Origin: Hyphomicrobiales bacterium
GTDB lineage: Bacteria; Pseudomonadota; Alphaproteobacteria; Rhizobiales; Rhizobiaceae
Assembly (NCBI GenBank): GCA_900467185.1
Contig: UBPA01000023.1
Span: 1-64,000, forward strand
Reading direction: 5' to 3'
DNA length: 64,000 nt
The translations under genes were made by a program, and so were the position numbers. This document shows, piece after piece, positions 26,168-35,832 of the stretch (the stretch's first letter is position 1; each line of letters begins with the position of its first letter). The notes beneath the pieces are model-generated. The model saw only the letters and a program-made list of their open reading frames with translations. It did no database searches and was not told the DNA's origin.

Positions 26168-26891
26168 CGGCTTGCGATAGCTCTGATTTGGCTATGCAAT
26201 CTCGTGAAAACGTTCGGCTCTAAGGAAAAGAAAAAAAGTGCTGCGATCAAACGATTTTTGCTGCGCAGTCTCTGTTCTCCGAATGTCGTACGACAGCGTG
26301 ATCGAGTGTCGTTAACCCCTTCGCAACGAACCGATTCCAAGCTTTTCCGCGTATGCCTCGTCTCCGAAACGTGCGCGGACATGCGGACGAAGCTGGATCG
26401 CGAGGCGGCTCCGTGTATTGACCTGTATTGACGTCGTAGTCGCGGCGTACATCGAGAGGTTCCGGTTGTGCTGACGATCACAGATTTGGCCCACGGATAT
26501 TAAAACGGGGTTAATTTGATGCCGCCAAGTTTAGGGGAATTGCGAAATAGCAACCCTGAATGGGCCGAAGGGAATGCGCGGCGATGGTGTCGGAGCTGTC
26601 GCATCGCGCGGTACGGCGCTTCAGGGGCTGGAACGTAACGTAAGTCATCGTTAACCTAATCTCAACTTCCGTATCTCATTAATGGAGTCGCGGGAAAAGA
26701 GGCGGCGGAAGCGCTTCACAACCCCGCCACTCTCCCCGATACGCCGATGCAGCCGTACCGGATGCGCTCCCTGAACAACGCCACCGTCCCGACAACGGAC
26801 AGACAGGACGGCGCGAGGCGCCGTCCCGAAGCCCTGCCACGCGTCCGGAGAAACCTTGCCGGGAAACTCCCGAACCACAGGAGCGATGCGC
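26168..26891. other. Long intergenic region before the decayed chemoreceptor
   Basis: About 720 bp without a recognised gene. It is more AT-rich than its surroundings and holds a short palindrome GTCGTACGAC near 26287 and the direct repeat GTATTGAC twice near 26414 and 26423. It may carry divergent promoters; no sigma-54 site was recognised by eye. Confidence 0.35.
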
Positions 26892-28776
26892 ATGTCACGA
26901 CCAGGCATAAAGACATCCCTGCTTGGCGCCTTCGGGGCGACGGGCCTCCTGTTCGGCATGTTCGCCGCCGGGACGGTGACGAACCTGTCGGGCACGAACA
27001 GCCAGGCCGTCCGCCTGTCGTCCGTCTGGCTGCAGGGCGTCAGCCACGCCGGTCGCATGGATTCTGCGCTGGCGGACCTGAAGGTGGGATACCGCGACCA
27101 CATCTTCGCCACGGACACGGCGGAGCGCGCGGACGCCGACAAGCGGATCGCCAAGGAGACGGAGCAGTTCCACGTCGCACTGGGGATTTTCGACCGTCTT
27201 TCCATGGAGGACGCAATCGAGGCCGGGACGTCCAGGGTCCGCGATCTCTCTGAGACTTACTTCGACACGAGCCGGGAGGTCGTCCGCCTGTTCGCCGCCG
27301 GAAGTAAGGAAGCCGTCTATGCGTACCTGAGCGGGAAACTGAGGCCAGTCGGAAACGAGCTGTCCAAGGCCAAAGGCGAGCTGTCGCGCGAAAGCATGGA
27401 AGGAGCCGACCGATCGGCGGCATCCAGCAAGGACATCTCCTCCCGGACCGTCACCATAACCGTAGCCGCGGTTGGCCTGATCCTCTTCGTCATCGGGGCC
27501 GCCGCTTTGTTCGCGGTGTACTCGAGCGCGCGTCCGCTGGAGACCCTGACGCGGTCGATGCGCCGGATGCTGGACGGCGAGACGTCCATAGACATCCCGT
27601 ATGCCGGGAGAAGCGACGAAACCGGAGCGGTGGCGAACGCAATGGAGGCTTTCCGACATCAGGCGGACGAGAAGCTTCGGGTCGAGGCCGAATCGGCCCG
27701 TGATCGACAGGAAGCCGAGCGGGAACGCGAGCGGGCCGCCCGGGTCGAGGCACAATCCCTCGCTTCCACGGAGAAAGCGACGGCGGGCCTGGCTTTCGGA
27801 CTTCGACAGCTCGCCGCGGGGAATCTATCGATCCGGATCGGGGAAACCTTTTCCGCAGAGCACGAACCCCTGCGAGCCGATTTCAACGCTTCTCTCGCGT
27901 CGCTTTCCCAAGCCATGATGACCGTCGCGGACCCCGCGGCCTCCATCGAGGCGGGAACGATAGAGATCAGCACCAGCTCGGACGACCTCTCCAGGCGCAC
28001 GGAGCAGCAGGCCGCGGCTCTCGAGCAAACGGCATCCGCGCTCGACCAAATCACGACGAACATGGCAAATTCGTCACGACGGAGCGAAGAGGCCCGCTCG
28101 GTCGCCGAGCAGGCAAACGCGAGTACAGCCCAATCTAGAGCCGTCGTCGCCGGGGCAGTCGAAGCGATGCAGCGCATCGAGGAGTCGTCGGGGCAGATAT
28201 CGAGCGTTATCAGGGTGATTGACGAAATCGCTTTCCAGACAAATCTTCTTGCTCTCAACGCAGGCGGCGCGGGCGGGAGAGGCGGGGAAAGGGTTCGCCG
28301 TCGTCGCGTAGAAGGTCCAGGAACTGGCCCAGCGTTCGGCGAAGGCCGCGAAGGAAAGCATGGACCTTATCGGAAGGTCGACCGCCGAGGTGGACAGAGG
28401 CGTACGGTCCGTGAGCGCGACGGGCCAGGCACTGACAGCCATCGGACAGCTCGTGGGATCGATAAACCTTCACATGGAGGCTATCGCGAGGTCCGCACGG
28501 GAGTAGTCGATCGGGCTACAGGAGGTCAACGTCGCCATAAAGCAGATGGATCAGGTGACCCAGCGGAACGCGGCGATGGTCGAGGAGACGAACGCCGCGA
28601 TCGCGACGCTGGCGGCCGACAGCGTGCGCCTTCGTAGCCTTTTCGAGCATTTTAACTTCAGCGGCAGGGGTCCCGGCCGAGCCGACGACATCGATGACGT
28701 TCGACTTCCGGGTTTCGTGGGCCAGAAACGTCTCTCTTCCACGGCGGGAGCCGGACGGTCGAGGCGGGAATGCTGA
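26892..28776 (+). pseudogene. Membrane chemoreceptor (MCP) inactivated by an 8-bp deletion and two TAG stops
   Basis: From ATG 26892 the frame gives a first helix (TSLLGAFGATGLLFGMFAAG), a periplasmic four-helix-like domain, a second helix (ITVAAVGLILFVIGAAALFAV), a HAMP domain and the first arm of the signalling domain. At [13 protein letters not shown] the codons for V-E-A are lost and the frame changes near 28266. The expected text has GGCG-TCGA-GGCG, so deletion of eight bases between GGCG repeats explains it. In the restored frame the second arm continues to 28776, but TAG stands at 28309 (for Gln in VVAQxV) and at 28504 (for Gln before SIGLQEVN). A translated product would stop at 28637 with a scrambled tail. 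Confidence 0.88.
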
Positions 28777-28918
28777 CGGAAGTGCCGCGGAAAGCGCGAT
28801 CCGTAAGATTGAACGTACCGACTTTGACGGCCGTTAATTTTTTCAACCTAGAAATCGGGTTCAGGGAAGAAATTCCAGTCGCCCCCTTCCCGGCAGCTGA
28901 TTCCACAGAGTATGTTCC

Positions 28919-29437
28919 ATGCGTCTAGCCTCCGCCCTGCAACTGTTCATCGCTTCGTTTCTCAGCGCGGTTGCGCTCCCGGTCTGCGCACTTGCGCTCG
29001 ACCTTCCGACGGGTCCGGTTGTCCTGACGGTTAGGGGAGACAACGTCGCGTACCCCAACGTTGGAGACGAAGCGCAGTTCGACATCCCGATGCTAGAAGC
29101 GCTACGGGGCAGGGAAGGGTCAATGGAAACTCCCTGGACCAAAGGCCGGATACGGTTCTCCGGACCTCTTCTCCGTTCGGTCCTCGGGGCGGCGGGAGCC
29201 ACGGGGGGCATGCTGAAAATCGTTGCGTTGAATGACTATTCGGCCGAGCTCCCCGTGGAAGACGCCACGAAACTCGACACGATGCTCGCGACAAGGATGG
29301 ACGGTCAGTTGATGTCCGTCCGCGAGAAGGGGCCGCTTTTCCTCGTCTATCCGTTCGATCTCGATTCCGATCTTTTCAACGAGAAGTACTTCTCGCGTTC
29401 CGTATGGCAGATCACCACGATCGAGGTTTCTCGATGA
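28919..29437 (+). CDS. Periplasmic molybdopterin-oxidoreductase-like domain protein without catalytic cysteine
   Basis: The 172-residue protein has a Sec signal peptide (cleavage near ALA, residue 26) and a compact beta-rich domain. Segments such as VVLTVRGDNV, the FDIPMLEAL loop, WTKGRIRFSGPLLRSVL, and LFLVYPFDLD ... RSVWQITTIEV resemble the sulfite-oxidase/YedY-type fold (PF00174-like). The only cysteine is in the signal peptide, so a Cys-ligated molybdenum site is not possible. The stop overlaps the start of the hybrid kinase (ATGA at 29434). I infer a ligand- or redox-sensing partner for that kinase. Distance from catalytic members is large, so the fold call is moderate. Confidence 0.68.
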   Translation: MRLASALQLFIASFLSAVALPVCALALDLPTGPVVLTVRGDNVAYPNVGDEAQFDIPMLEALRGREGSMETPWTKGRIRFSGPLLRSVLGAAGATGGMLKIVALNDYSAELPVEDATKLDTMLATRMDGQLMSVREKGPLFLVYPFDLDSDLFNEKYFSRSVWQITTIEVSR

Positions 29438-31626
29438 TCCGAACGGTCGCACCGCGCGCGGACGTCATCGGGAAGGCCAGCAGGGTGACGGCGGTTCTCC
29501 AGATATTCGCCATTATCCTGCTGTGCGGGCTCATCTATATCCTCGCGGACATCTCAGCACGCTATTCCACGCTTCAGGACGGCATCCGCGAGAACGCGCT
29601 GTGGTCCGTCTACCAGCTCGACCGGGAAACCCGGAAACTCCACGAAACCCTTCACGTGATGCTTGCGGTGGGCGACACCTCTGCCGAAAGCATTAAGCAG
29701 CTCTCGACGCGCTACGATATCCTCTATTCGAGGATGACGATCCTGGAAGAAGCCAGCTTTGGGGGTAGGTTCCACATCGACGCGACCGTGTCCAGACATA
29801 TTGCCGCGATACGCGACGGCGTGTTCGGCAGCCAGCATGATTTCGACAGGTTGGCCGCCGGCGGGAGCCTGTCCGCGAAGCGGCTGGGGGAGGTGGACAT
29901 GGGGCTTGAGGCCATCGGGCGCAGTACGGAAGAGCTCCTGACCTACACCAACAACATGGTCAGCAGCGACCGCGCCGACGGACGCGACGCCATCATGCGA
30001 CTGCAAGTGAAGTCGGCGATACTCGTCGGATTACTGGCCGTCTGCGCCGTATTCCTCGTCGCGTCCCTCCGCCGTCAGCTCAAGTCCGTGCGGCTCGCTG
30101 GCCTGGCGCTGGAGGAGGTGTCGAACGGCTTCAACGAAGCCTTCCTCGCAGCCGACGCGGGCAACAGGGCCAAGTCGCAGTTCATGGCCACTATTGGACA
30201 TGAAATCCGGACCCCACTTAACGCCATCCTCGGAACCGCGGAACTTCTGGAGCTTTCCCCGTTGCCGACTGCGGCGGCATCGGGAGTCCAGACGATCAGG
30301 CGGTCCGGCGAGGCGTTGCTGGAGATCATCAACGAAATCCTCGACTACGCCAAACTCGAACATGGCAGGCTCGAGGTCGATGCCCGCCCCGTCGACGTCG
30401 AGAAGCTGCTCAGGTGCACGGTGGACATGATGCGCGACCGGGCGCGGGAACGGGGCAACCGCATCCATCTCGTGATGCCGACAGAGTTTTCGGCCCCCGT
30501 CATCGTGACCGATCCCACGCGCATGCGGCAGGTGCTCCTCAACCTTCTCAGCAATGCGGTCAAGTTCACGTCCGGGGGCTCGGTCACGCTGAAGGTCTCT
30601 GAGACGGACGCGGCTGGCGAGGAGAGGCTTCGCGTCGACGTGGTCGATACGGGTATCGGCATCGACGAGGAAGGCCTACAGAAGCTTTTCCGGCCGTTCT
30701 CGCAAGTGGACCTGTCAATCAGCCGCGAGTACGGCGGAACGGGCCTTGGCCTGACGATCTGCAAGCAGATCGTGGAAGCGCTTGGGGGTAGTGTAGGCGT
30801 CGAGAGCCGTCCGGGGGTCGGAAGCGTCTTCTGGTTCGAGATTCCACGCGTACCCGGTGCGATCACCTCAACGACAGACGTCTCGGCCTCGCAGCTTGAA
30901 GACACGCTTCCTGCCCTCGACATCCTCCTTGTTGAAGACAACCTCGTCAACCAGCAGGTCGCGGCGGGACTACTCGCACATCTCGGTCAGAAGGTAACCT
31001 TGGCCGCCAACGGACGCGAAGGCGTCGAAGCCGTCCGTAACGGTCGCTTCGACCTCGTACTCATGGACATGCAGATGCCCGTCATGGACGGGATCGAAGC
31101 GACGCTCATGATCCGCGCGCTCGGCTCGGCCTTCGCAAAACTTCCGATCATTGCCATGACGGCGAATGCGTCGGCGGACGACGAACGTCTCTGTCACGAG
31201 GCGGGAATGTCCGGGTTCGAAGCCAAGCCCATGTCCTCGGCCCAGCTTCGCCGCATCGTCGCGGGCGCCGGCAAGCGTCTGCCCGTTCAGCTCTCGCAAA
31301 GCCCCGCGAACGGAACGGACGCGTCCTTCGAGGTCCGAAAGGCCGAGATCGTGGACGCAATCGGGGCTGAAGGCTTCGAGGAGATCGTCGCCCTCTTTTT
31401 CCAGGACGCCACCGCTCTCCTCGATCAGCTCGCGAAGGCGCGTCTTGATCGAGACATGCAGACAGCCGACCGCAGCCTTCACACGCTGAAGGGCGCCGCG
31501 AGCAGCATCGGACTTCAGGATGTCGCGGACCTCTCCCAGAAACTTCGTCACGGGGACATCTCTTCCGACATGTTCGGCGAACTCGAAAACACAATTTCCA
31601 ATCACAGGCATCGTCTTGCCGCATAG
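29434..31626 (+). CDS. Hybrid sensor histidine kinase (HisKA-HATPase-REC-Hpt)
   Basis: The 730-residue inner-membrane kinase has helices at about 18-39 and 194-213, enclosing a helical periplasmic domain of about 150 residues. The H-box holds His256 ([14 protein letters not shown]), the N-box is [17 protein letters not shown]1 is VVDTGIGI and G2 is [11 protein letters not shown] receiver domain follows (LLVEDN, phospho-acceptor Asp545 in [13 protein letters not shown]). A C-terminal Hpt domain has His683 ([13 protein letters not shown]). This is a complete internal phosphorelay His-Asp-His. The start overlaps the preceding periplasmic gene, and a REC-HD-GYP gene follows after 13 bp, so the Hpt most likely phosphorylates that regulator. 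Confidence 0.93.
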   Translation: MIRTVAPRADVIGKASRVTAVLQIFAIILLCGLIYILADISARYSTLQDGIRENALWSVYQLDRETRKLHETLHVMLAVGDTSAESIKQLSTRYDILYSRMTILEEASFGGRFHIDATVSRHIAAIRDGVFGSQHDFDRLAAGGSLSAKRLGEVDMGLEAIGRSTEELLTYTNNMVSSDRADGRDAIMRLQVKSAILVGLLAVCAVFLVASLRRQLKSVRLAGLALEEVSNGFNEAFLAADAGNRAKSQFMATIGHEIRTPLNAILGTAELLELSPLPTAAASGVQTIRRSGEALLEIINEILDYAKLEHGRLEVDARPVDVEKLLRCTVDMMRDRARERGNRIHLVMPTEFSAPVIVTDPTRMRQVLLNLLSNAVKFTSGGSVTLKVSETDAAGEERLRVDVVDTGIGIDEEGLQKLFRPFSQVDLSISREYGGTGLGLTICKQIVEALGGSVGVESRPGVGSVFWFEIPRVPGAITSTTDVSASQLEDTLPALDILLVEDNLVNQQVAAGLLAHLGQKVTLAANGREGVEAVRNGRFDLVLMDMQMPVMDGIEATLMIRALGSAFAKLPIIAMTANASADDERLCHEAGMSGFEAKPMSSAQLRRIVAGAGKRLPVQLSQSPANGTDASFEVRKAEIVDAIGAEGFEEIVALFFQDATALLDQLAKARLDRDMQTADRSLHTLKGAASSIGLQDVADLSQKLRHGDISSDMFGELENTISNHRHRLAA

Positions 31627-31639
31627 GGACCGACACTTC

Positions 31640-32749
31640 ATGCGCATTCTTTTAGTCGACGACAACGAGACGAACCTGGCGCTCCTTTCCAAGCTGGTCG
31701 CGAAACTGCCCGGCTGTATTGCCGTTCCGTTCAACAAGCCGGAAGACGTCCTCGCGGCCATGCCGGCGCTCGATTTCGACATCGCTATCATAGACTTCCT
31801 GATGCCCGTCTATAGCGGGATTGAGCTTCTGACCGAAATCGTCCGCTTCGACGTCTACCGGGACAAGCCTGTCGTATTTGTCACCGCGGATACCGACACG
31901 TCCACGAGGATGGCCGCACTGAATGCAGGAGCGATCGACTTTCTGACCAAGCCGGTGCACCCTCTCGAATTCCAGGCGAGGATGCGGAACCTCGTCGCTT
32001 TGGTCGACGCGCGGAACAAGCTCGCGGACAAGGCGGAATGGCTTCGGGTTGAGGTCGAAAAAGCGGTCGCCGAACTGCGGGAACGCGAAGAGGAGATCAT
32101 AGACCGCCTCACCATCGCCGCGAGCTACAAGGACGAAGACACGGCACGCCATACCAGAAGGGTAGCCGCGTATTCCGAGGCGATCGCCAGAGCCTACGGC
32201 CTGGATGCGCGCTCCTGTCACGACATACGGCTGGCGGCCCCAATGCACGATATCGGAAAGGTCGCCATCCCGGACGCGGTTTTGCTGAAGAGCGGGAGGT
32301 TGACCGAACAGGAGTTCGCCATGATGCAGCGGCACACTCTCGTCGGCAATGATATTCTTAGGGAATCCAAGTCAGGGCTCCTTCAACTCGCCGCCGAAAT
32401 CGCGGGAAGCCATCACGAGCGGTGGGACGGCCAAGGCTATCCGTTCCGGCTTGCGGGCGACGCCATCCCGCTGGCTGGCCGCATCGTCGCGATAGCCGAC
32501 AACTTCGACGCGCTGACAACCGCGAGGCCGTACAAGGAGGCCTGGAGCCTCGAGCGAACTGTCGACCATATCCGCGCTCGTGCCGGGTCGCAGTTTGATC
32601 CGACCTGTGTCAGCGCGTTCGATGCCGCGCTCCTGGCGATCGTCTCGATCATGGCTGCCGACGCCGAAGCGGTAAGTGAACCTCCTGCCCCTAGCTCGTT
32701 CTCCTACGCGGAAAGTGACCCAGGGAAGTGCGTCAGGAAGTCCGCATAG
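31640..32749 (+). CDS. Response regulator with HD-GYP c-di-GMP phosphodiesterase domain
   Basis: The 369-residue protein has an N-terminal receiver (VDDNETN; phospho-acceptor Asp52 in IAIIDFLMPVYSG; FLTKPVHP with the conserved Lys) and a coiled linker at about 130-160. The HD-GYP domain has HTRRVAAYSEAIA, HD at 203-204 (MHDIGKVAIPD) and HHERWDGQGYP at 258-268. RpfG-type proteins hydrolyse c-di-GMP to GMP and lower biofilm or raise motility. The ATG at 31640 is 13 bp after the kinase stop; the longer frame from 31520 runs through the kinase gene and lacks homology. It is the likely output of the kinase. Confidence 0.93.
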   Translation: MRILLVDDNETNLALLSKLVAKLPGCIAVPFNKPEDVLAAMPALDFDIAIIDFLMPVYSGIELLTEIVRFDVYRDKPVVFVTADTDTSTRMAALNAGAIDFLTKPVHPLEFQARMRNLVALVDARNKLADKAEWLRVEVEKAVAELREREEEIIDRLTIAASYKDEDTARHTRRVAAYSEAIARAYGLDARSCHDIRLAAPMHDIGKVAIPDAVLLKSGRLTEQEFAMMQRHTLVGNDILRESKSGLLQLAAEIAGSHHERWDGQGYPFRLAGDAIPLAGRIVAIADNFDALTTARPYKEAWSLERTVDHIRARAGSQFDPTCVSAFDAALLAIVSIMAADAEAVSEPPAPSSFSYAESDPGKCVRKSA

Positions 32750-33113
32750 GGTTTAAGCGGCTTCGACGCGGCGAGGGCTGTCGAGCGATTTTGTCTGGTA
32801 GACCGGATGGGAGGTTTGCTGATCCTCCCGACCATGTCCGCGAGCGTCGTCAGGCTTGGTCGCGGGGCGTCACGGGTTTCGTGAACTCGAGGAACAGCTA
32901 TGACCGTCAGTGGCGCGGGTCTGCGCCATCACATCGGTCCCGAGGTGGACGAAGTGGATGAGGCGGATCTTGCGACCGTTCCCGGCCAGATGGTGCGAAG
33001 CCCCCGTCCTCTGGCCGCACCCGCCGCACTGGAATGCCGCCACCAAACGGCCCTCCAGGTCGGTCCGGCCCGCGAGATCATTCTTGAACAAGTTGTCGGC
33101 GTGTTTGTGCGCA
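32750..33113. other. Gap after the HD-GYP gene
   Basis: Several short frames on both strands are open but none shows a known family. The minus strand has a CGGCGQRTGASHH-like segment (near 33000) that could be a degraded zinc-binding protein; this is not convincing. Confidence 0.3.
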
Positions 33114-33281
33114 GTGACGCGCAACACCGCGAACCCGCATATCGATAAGCAACTCATGGACGCGGTAGGACGCGTGGGCGGGAACACCTATACGAGGATG
33201 CCTGATCAGTTCGACATCAAGACGCTGACCCCGCAGGAATGGGAAAGCTGGAAGGCGGCTCAAAAGTTGACGGCAGAATGA
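33114..33281 (+). CDS. Small hypothetical protein
   Basis: A 55-residue frame from GTG 33114 (or 41 residues from ATG 33156) ends with a coding-like hydrophilic tail: TYTRMPDQFDIKTLTPQEW, then ESWKAAQKLTAE. I do not recognise the family. It borders IS66 debris and may be a fragment. Confidence 0.3.
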   Translation: MTRNTANPHIDKQLMDAVGRVGGNTYTRMPDQFDIKTLTPQEWESWKAAQKLTAE

Positions 33282-33420
33282 GCAGCAGTCCGTATTTTTA
33301 GCGGGTTGGCGGCCTTCCGCCGCAGCCCCAGACCCTCTTGAGCAAGGTCGTCTTCACGACAGCTTATGCAGTGATCCAGAAAACGGTGATGAGCGACATC
33401 GTCACCAGCGTCCTGCCGCA

Positions 33421-33648
33421 TTGGAAGGAAACCAGAGCCTGGATCACCGCGAGACCGCCGAGCGACTTTGCCGAAATCTTCGCCCAGTACATCATGAAGG
33501 CTCTGTCGAGCGCCGTCGGCGCTGGTCTCGCGAAGACAAAGAACGGCTGGTTGCAGCCTGCCTTAAGTCTGGTGCGATTCTTTCCGAGATTGCTCGCGCA
33601 GCGGGCATCCACGTGAGCCAGTTCTATCGGTGGCGCAAGGAACTCTGA
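33421..33648 (+). pseudogene. IS66-family TnpA remnant
   Basis: From about 33505 the frame reads RRRRWSREDKERLVAACLKSGAIL then SEIARAAGIHVSQFYRWRKEL, the helix-turn-helix of IS66 accessory protein TnpA. The frame then meets TGA where homologs have a Cys-Arg-Ile continuation; downstream bases still read PPTLVLSTLVPV, VSEAAPAPS-like TnpA sequence to about 33760. TnpB and TnpC are absent here, so this is a fragment. The first 28 codons are not IS66-like. Confidence 0.75.
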
Positions 33649-33949
33649 CGGATCAAGGAGCCGCCGACGCTGGTATTGAGCACATTGGTGCCCGTGATCG
33701 TTTCGGAGGCGGCGCCGGCACCCAGCCTCTGCCTCAGAAGCGCCGGTCTCATCGCATCCCTGCCGGAAACGCAGCGATGTGATGATTGATCTGGGCCGCG
33801 GTCGTTGTGGCTGTGTGGACAGCGGCATCGACACGGAGGCGTTTAGCTGTGTTCTCGATTGTGTGCTGGGTCGGTGATGATCCCGGCTTCTGCTGGTGTG
33901 ACTGTCTGGCTGGCGACGACCCATGTGTTTCAGCACGCAAAGTTGCACG

Positions 33950-34663
33950 CCGATTGATACCCACCGCCGCGATCCACGCACGTAGTTCCTTGGCGACGAA
34001 ATCCGGGCCATTGTCGGAGCGTATATGGGTGGGAGCGCCGCGTAGGATGAAGAGGTCGGAAAGCACGTCGATGACATCGACGGCCTTCAGCCTTCTCTCG
34101 ACCCGGATGGCGATACATCCTCCCGTGAACTCGTCGATCACGTTGAGCATGCGGATCTTCTGATCTTCTACTGTTGTGCGTGGGATCCTAAACGAAGTCG
34201 GAGGATCAGACTGGTTGGCCTATTCCGGCCGAAGCCGGATGTACGAACTGTCGTTCAACCACGGTCGCCCGCATTTCGGTTGCTTGTGAGTGAGTCACTT
34301 TTTGGCCCTCCCGCCGGCAGATACGCTCGACCCGCTTGACGTTCACGATCCAGCAAGCCTAGTGCAGCATTGCCGTGATGTGGCGATAGCCATAGCGGTC
34401 ATACTGGAGAGCGAGCGCCGTGTTGTCCGCGGTCAACGCCGCTTCATCATCCGGAGCTTTGCGATCTCGCGCTGCGTGGAATGCTGACCCAAGACTCGGC
34501 ACGCCCGTCTCTCGGACACCGCAAGTTCATCAATCACATGGTCTATGCACGCGCGGCGACGGTCGGGGCTCAGAAGTTTCAGTTGGCCGCCTCCGCTAGA
34601 ATCTTCTTGTCCAAGGTGAGGTCGGAAACGGCGTGCCGGAGCCAGACATTCTGCGCTCATCAC
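33950..34663 (-). pseudogene. IS3-family OrfB transposase remnant with several stops and frameshifts
   Basis: On the minus strand three pieces in order match OrfB. They are LLSPDRRRACIDHVIDELAVS-ERRACRVLGQH (34600 region), ALALQYDRYGYRHITAMLH-stop-ACWIVNVKRVERI (34340-34440), and MLNVIDEFTGGCIAIRVERRL with IRSDNGPDFVAKELRAWIAAVG (33960-34150). The last holds two of the DDE residues. TAG codons and frame changes separate the pieces, and the third catalytic Glu region is gone after about 33950. No OrfA was seen. Confidence 0.78.
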
Positions 34664-34689
34664 GGGTCTCTATTCGCACCACCGCAGAT

Positions 34690-34887
34690 CTACAGACGTA
34701 GGCGCGCGCCAACAGGGACGTGTCGGTTTGCTTGGTTTTGCGCGGTAACACACCAACTCCCTACTCGTAAAAACGCATGACGTGGTCGATGGTCGGGACT
34801 TTGGCCCGGACGAGCGATCCGCCCGTCGGCCCACGCCGCAATCCATCCGGCAAACGCCTCGGCGGTCTCGATGTACAGGATGTTCAT
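34690..34887 (-). pseudogene. C-terminal fragment of an alpha/beta hydrolase
   Basis: The frame begins NILYIETAEAFAGWIAAWADGRI, which aligns with FLHIEAPEAIAERIAAWA at the C-terminus of the intact hydrolase encoded at 35833. At DNA level 34829-34886 is about 80% identical by eye to 35840-35897. The catalytic core is missing, and the reading continues past the normal end into unrelated sequence. The fragment lies between IS3 debris and the SDR gene, so it probably survives from an insertion or deletion event. Confidence 0.55.
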
Positions 34888-34892
34888 TGTCG

Positions 34893-35708
34893 TCAGATCG
34901 GCAATCGAAACTGTTTTCGCAGGCTCCTGTCGAAGGCGGATTCGGGAACGAAACGGCGCAGGAGACTGATCCGTCCCGCCATTTTTCCCGCCGCGTACCG
35001 TCTCTTTGGAACGACCGCAGCCGCCGCCTCAACGATCTTCCTGGCGACAATGTCCGGGGCATCACCGGTTTCTATCGCCTTTTTGTTGGCTACATTCATG
35101 CTGGCGCGCGCGGCGTCATAAACGTCTAGCAATTGGTCCGGTCTAGCAAGGTTTTCTTCAAATGCTGTCCTCGTAAACGCGGGCTCAACCAACACAACCC
35201 GGATCCCAAAGGTGCGAAGCTCGTGGTCAAGCGATTCGGAATAGCCTTCAATGGCATGCTTGGTCGACGCATAAAGGGCGGAATAGGGAGCCGGGATCAA
35301 GCCCAGCACCGAACTCACATTGATAATTCTGCCTTTTCTCTGCTGGCGCATGGCCGGCAGCACCGCCTTGGTCATGCGTAGAACGCCGAAGACATTAACG
35401 TCGAACAGCGCCTGCGCCTGGGCTGTCGAGGACTCCTCTGCGGCACCGAGCAGACCCATGCCAGCATTGTTGATAAGAAGGTCGATGCGGCCGGCCTCAG
35501 CCAGGACCCGCTCGACCAGTTTCGCGACGGACTCGTCGTCGGTAACGTCACAGGTCAGCATAGTAATTCCGTCAGATCTCTCAGCCACTGCGCGGCGGCT
35601 GGTTCCGAACACCTGAAAGCCGGGAATCTGCAAGGCTTTGGCAGTGGCGAGACCGATGCCAGAGGACGCGCCTGTCACCAAGGCAACGCCAGGATTAGTC
35701 GTATTCAT
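34893..35708 (-). CDS. SDR-family oxidoreductase
   Basis: The 271-residue classical SDR has VTGASSGIGLATA (cofactor), DVTDDESV, LLINNAGMGLLG (NNAG), NVSSVLG (catalytic Ser) and YASTKHAIEGYSESL (YxxxK). An extended C-terminus of about 70 residues (FTRTAFEENLARPDQLLDVY) is usual for 'oxidoreductase/retinol dehydrogenase-like' SDRs. In-frame GTG 35717 exists, but AAGGAAG lies about eight bases before ATG 35708, which I prefer. It is co-oriented with the alpha/beta hydrolase at 35833 and may act on the same class of substrate. Confidence 0.88.
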   Translation of the reverse strand: MNTTNPGVALVTGASSGIGLATAKALQIPGFQVFGTSRRAVAERSDGITMLTCDVTDDESVAKLVERVLAEAGRIDLLINNAGMGLLGAAEESSTAQAQALFDVNVFGVLRMTKAVLPAMRQQRKGRIINVSSVLGLIPAPYSALYASTKHAIEGYSESLDHELRTFGIRVVLVEPAFTRTAFEENLARPDQLLDVYDAARASMNVANKKAIETGDAPDIVARKIVEAAAAVVPKRRYAAGKMAGRISLLRRFVPESAFDRSLRKQFRLPI

Positions 35709-35832
35709 GAGGATCACTTCCTTTCTTACTCTTGAGAGGCATGGACGTTCCTTTTGTGCCCCATGTGCCAGTCCGGTCAGTTCCCGTCGTAGAGAAGCTT
35801 CGTTCGAGTGTTTTTACAGGGCTGAAAGGCCC

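Noticed and set aside
26414-26432. Direct repeat GTATTGAC as a possible iteron or attachment site
   Set aside because: Only two copies, no rep or integrase gene nearby.
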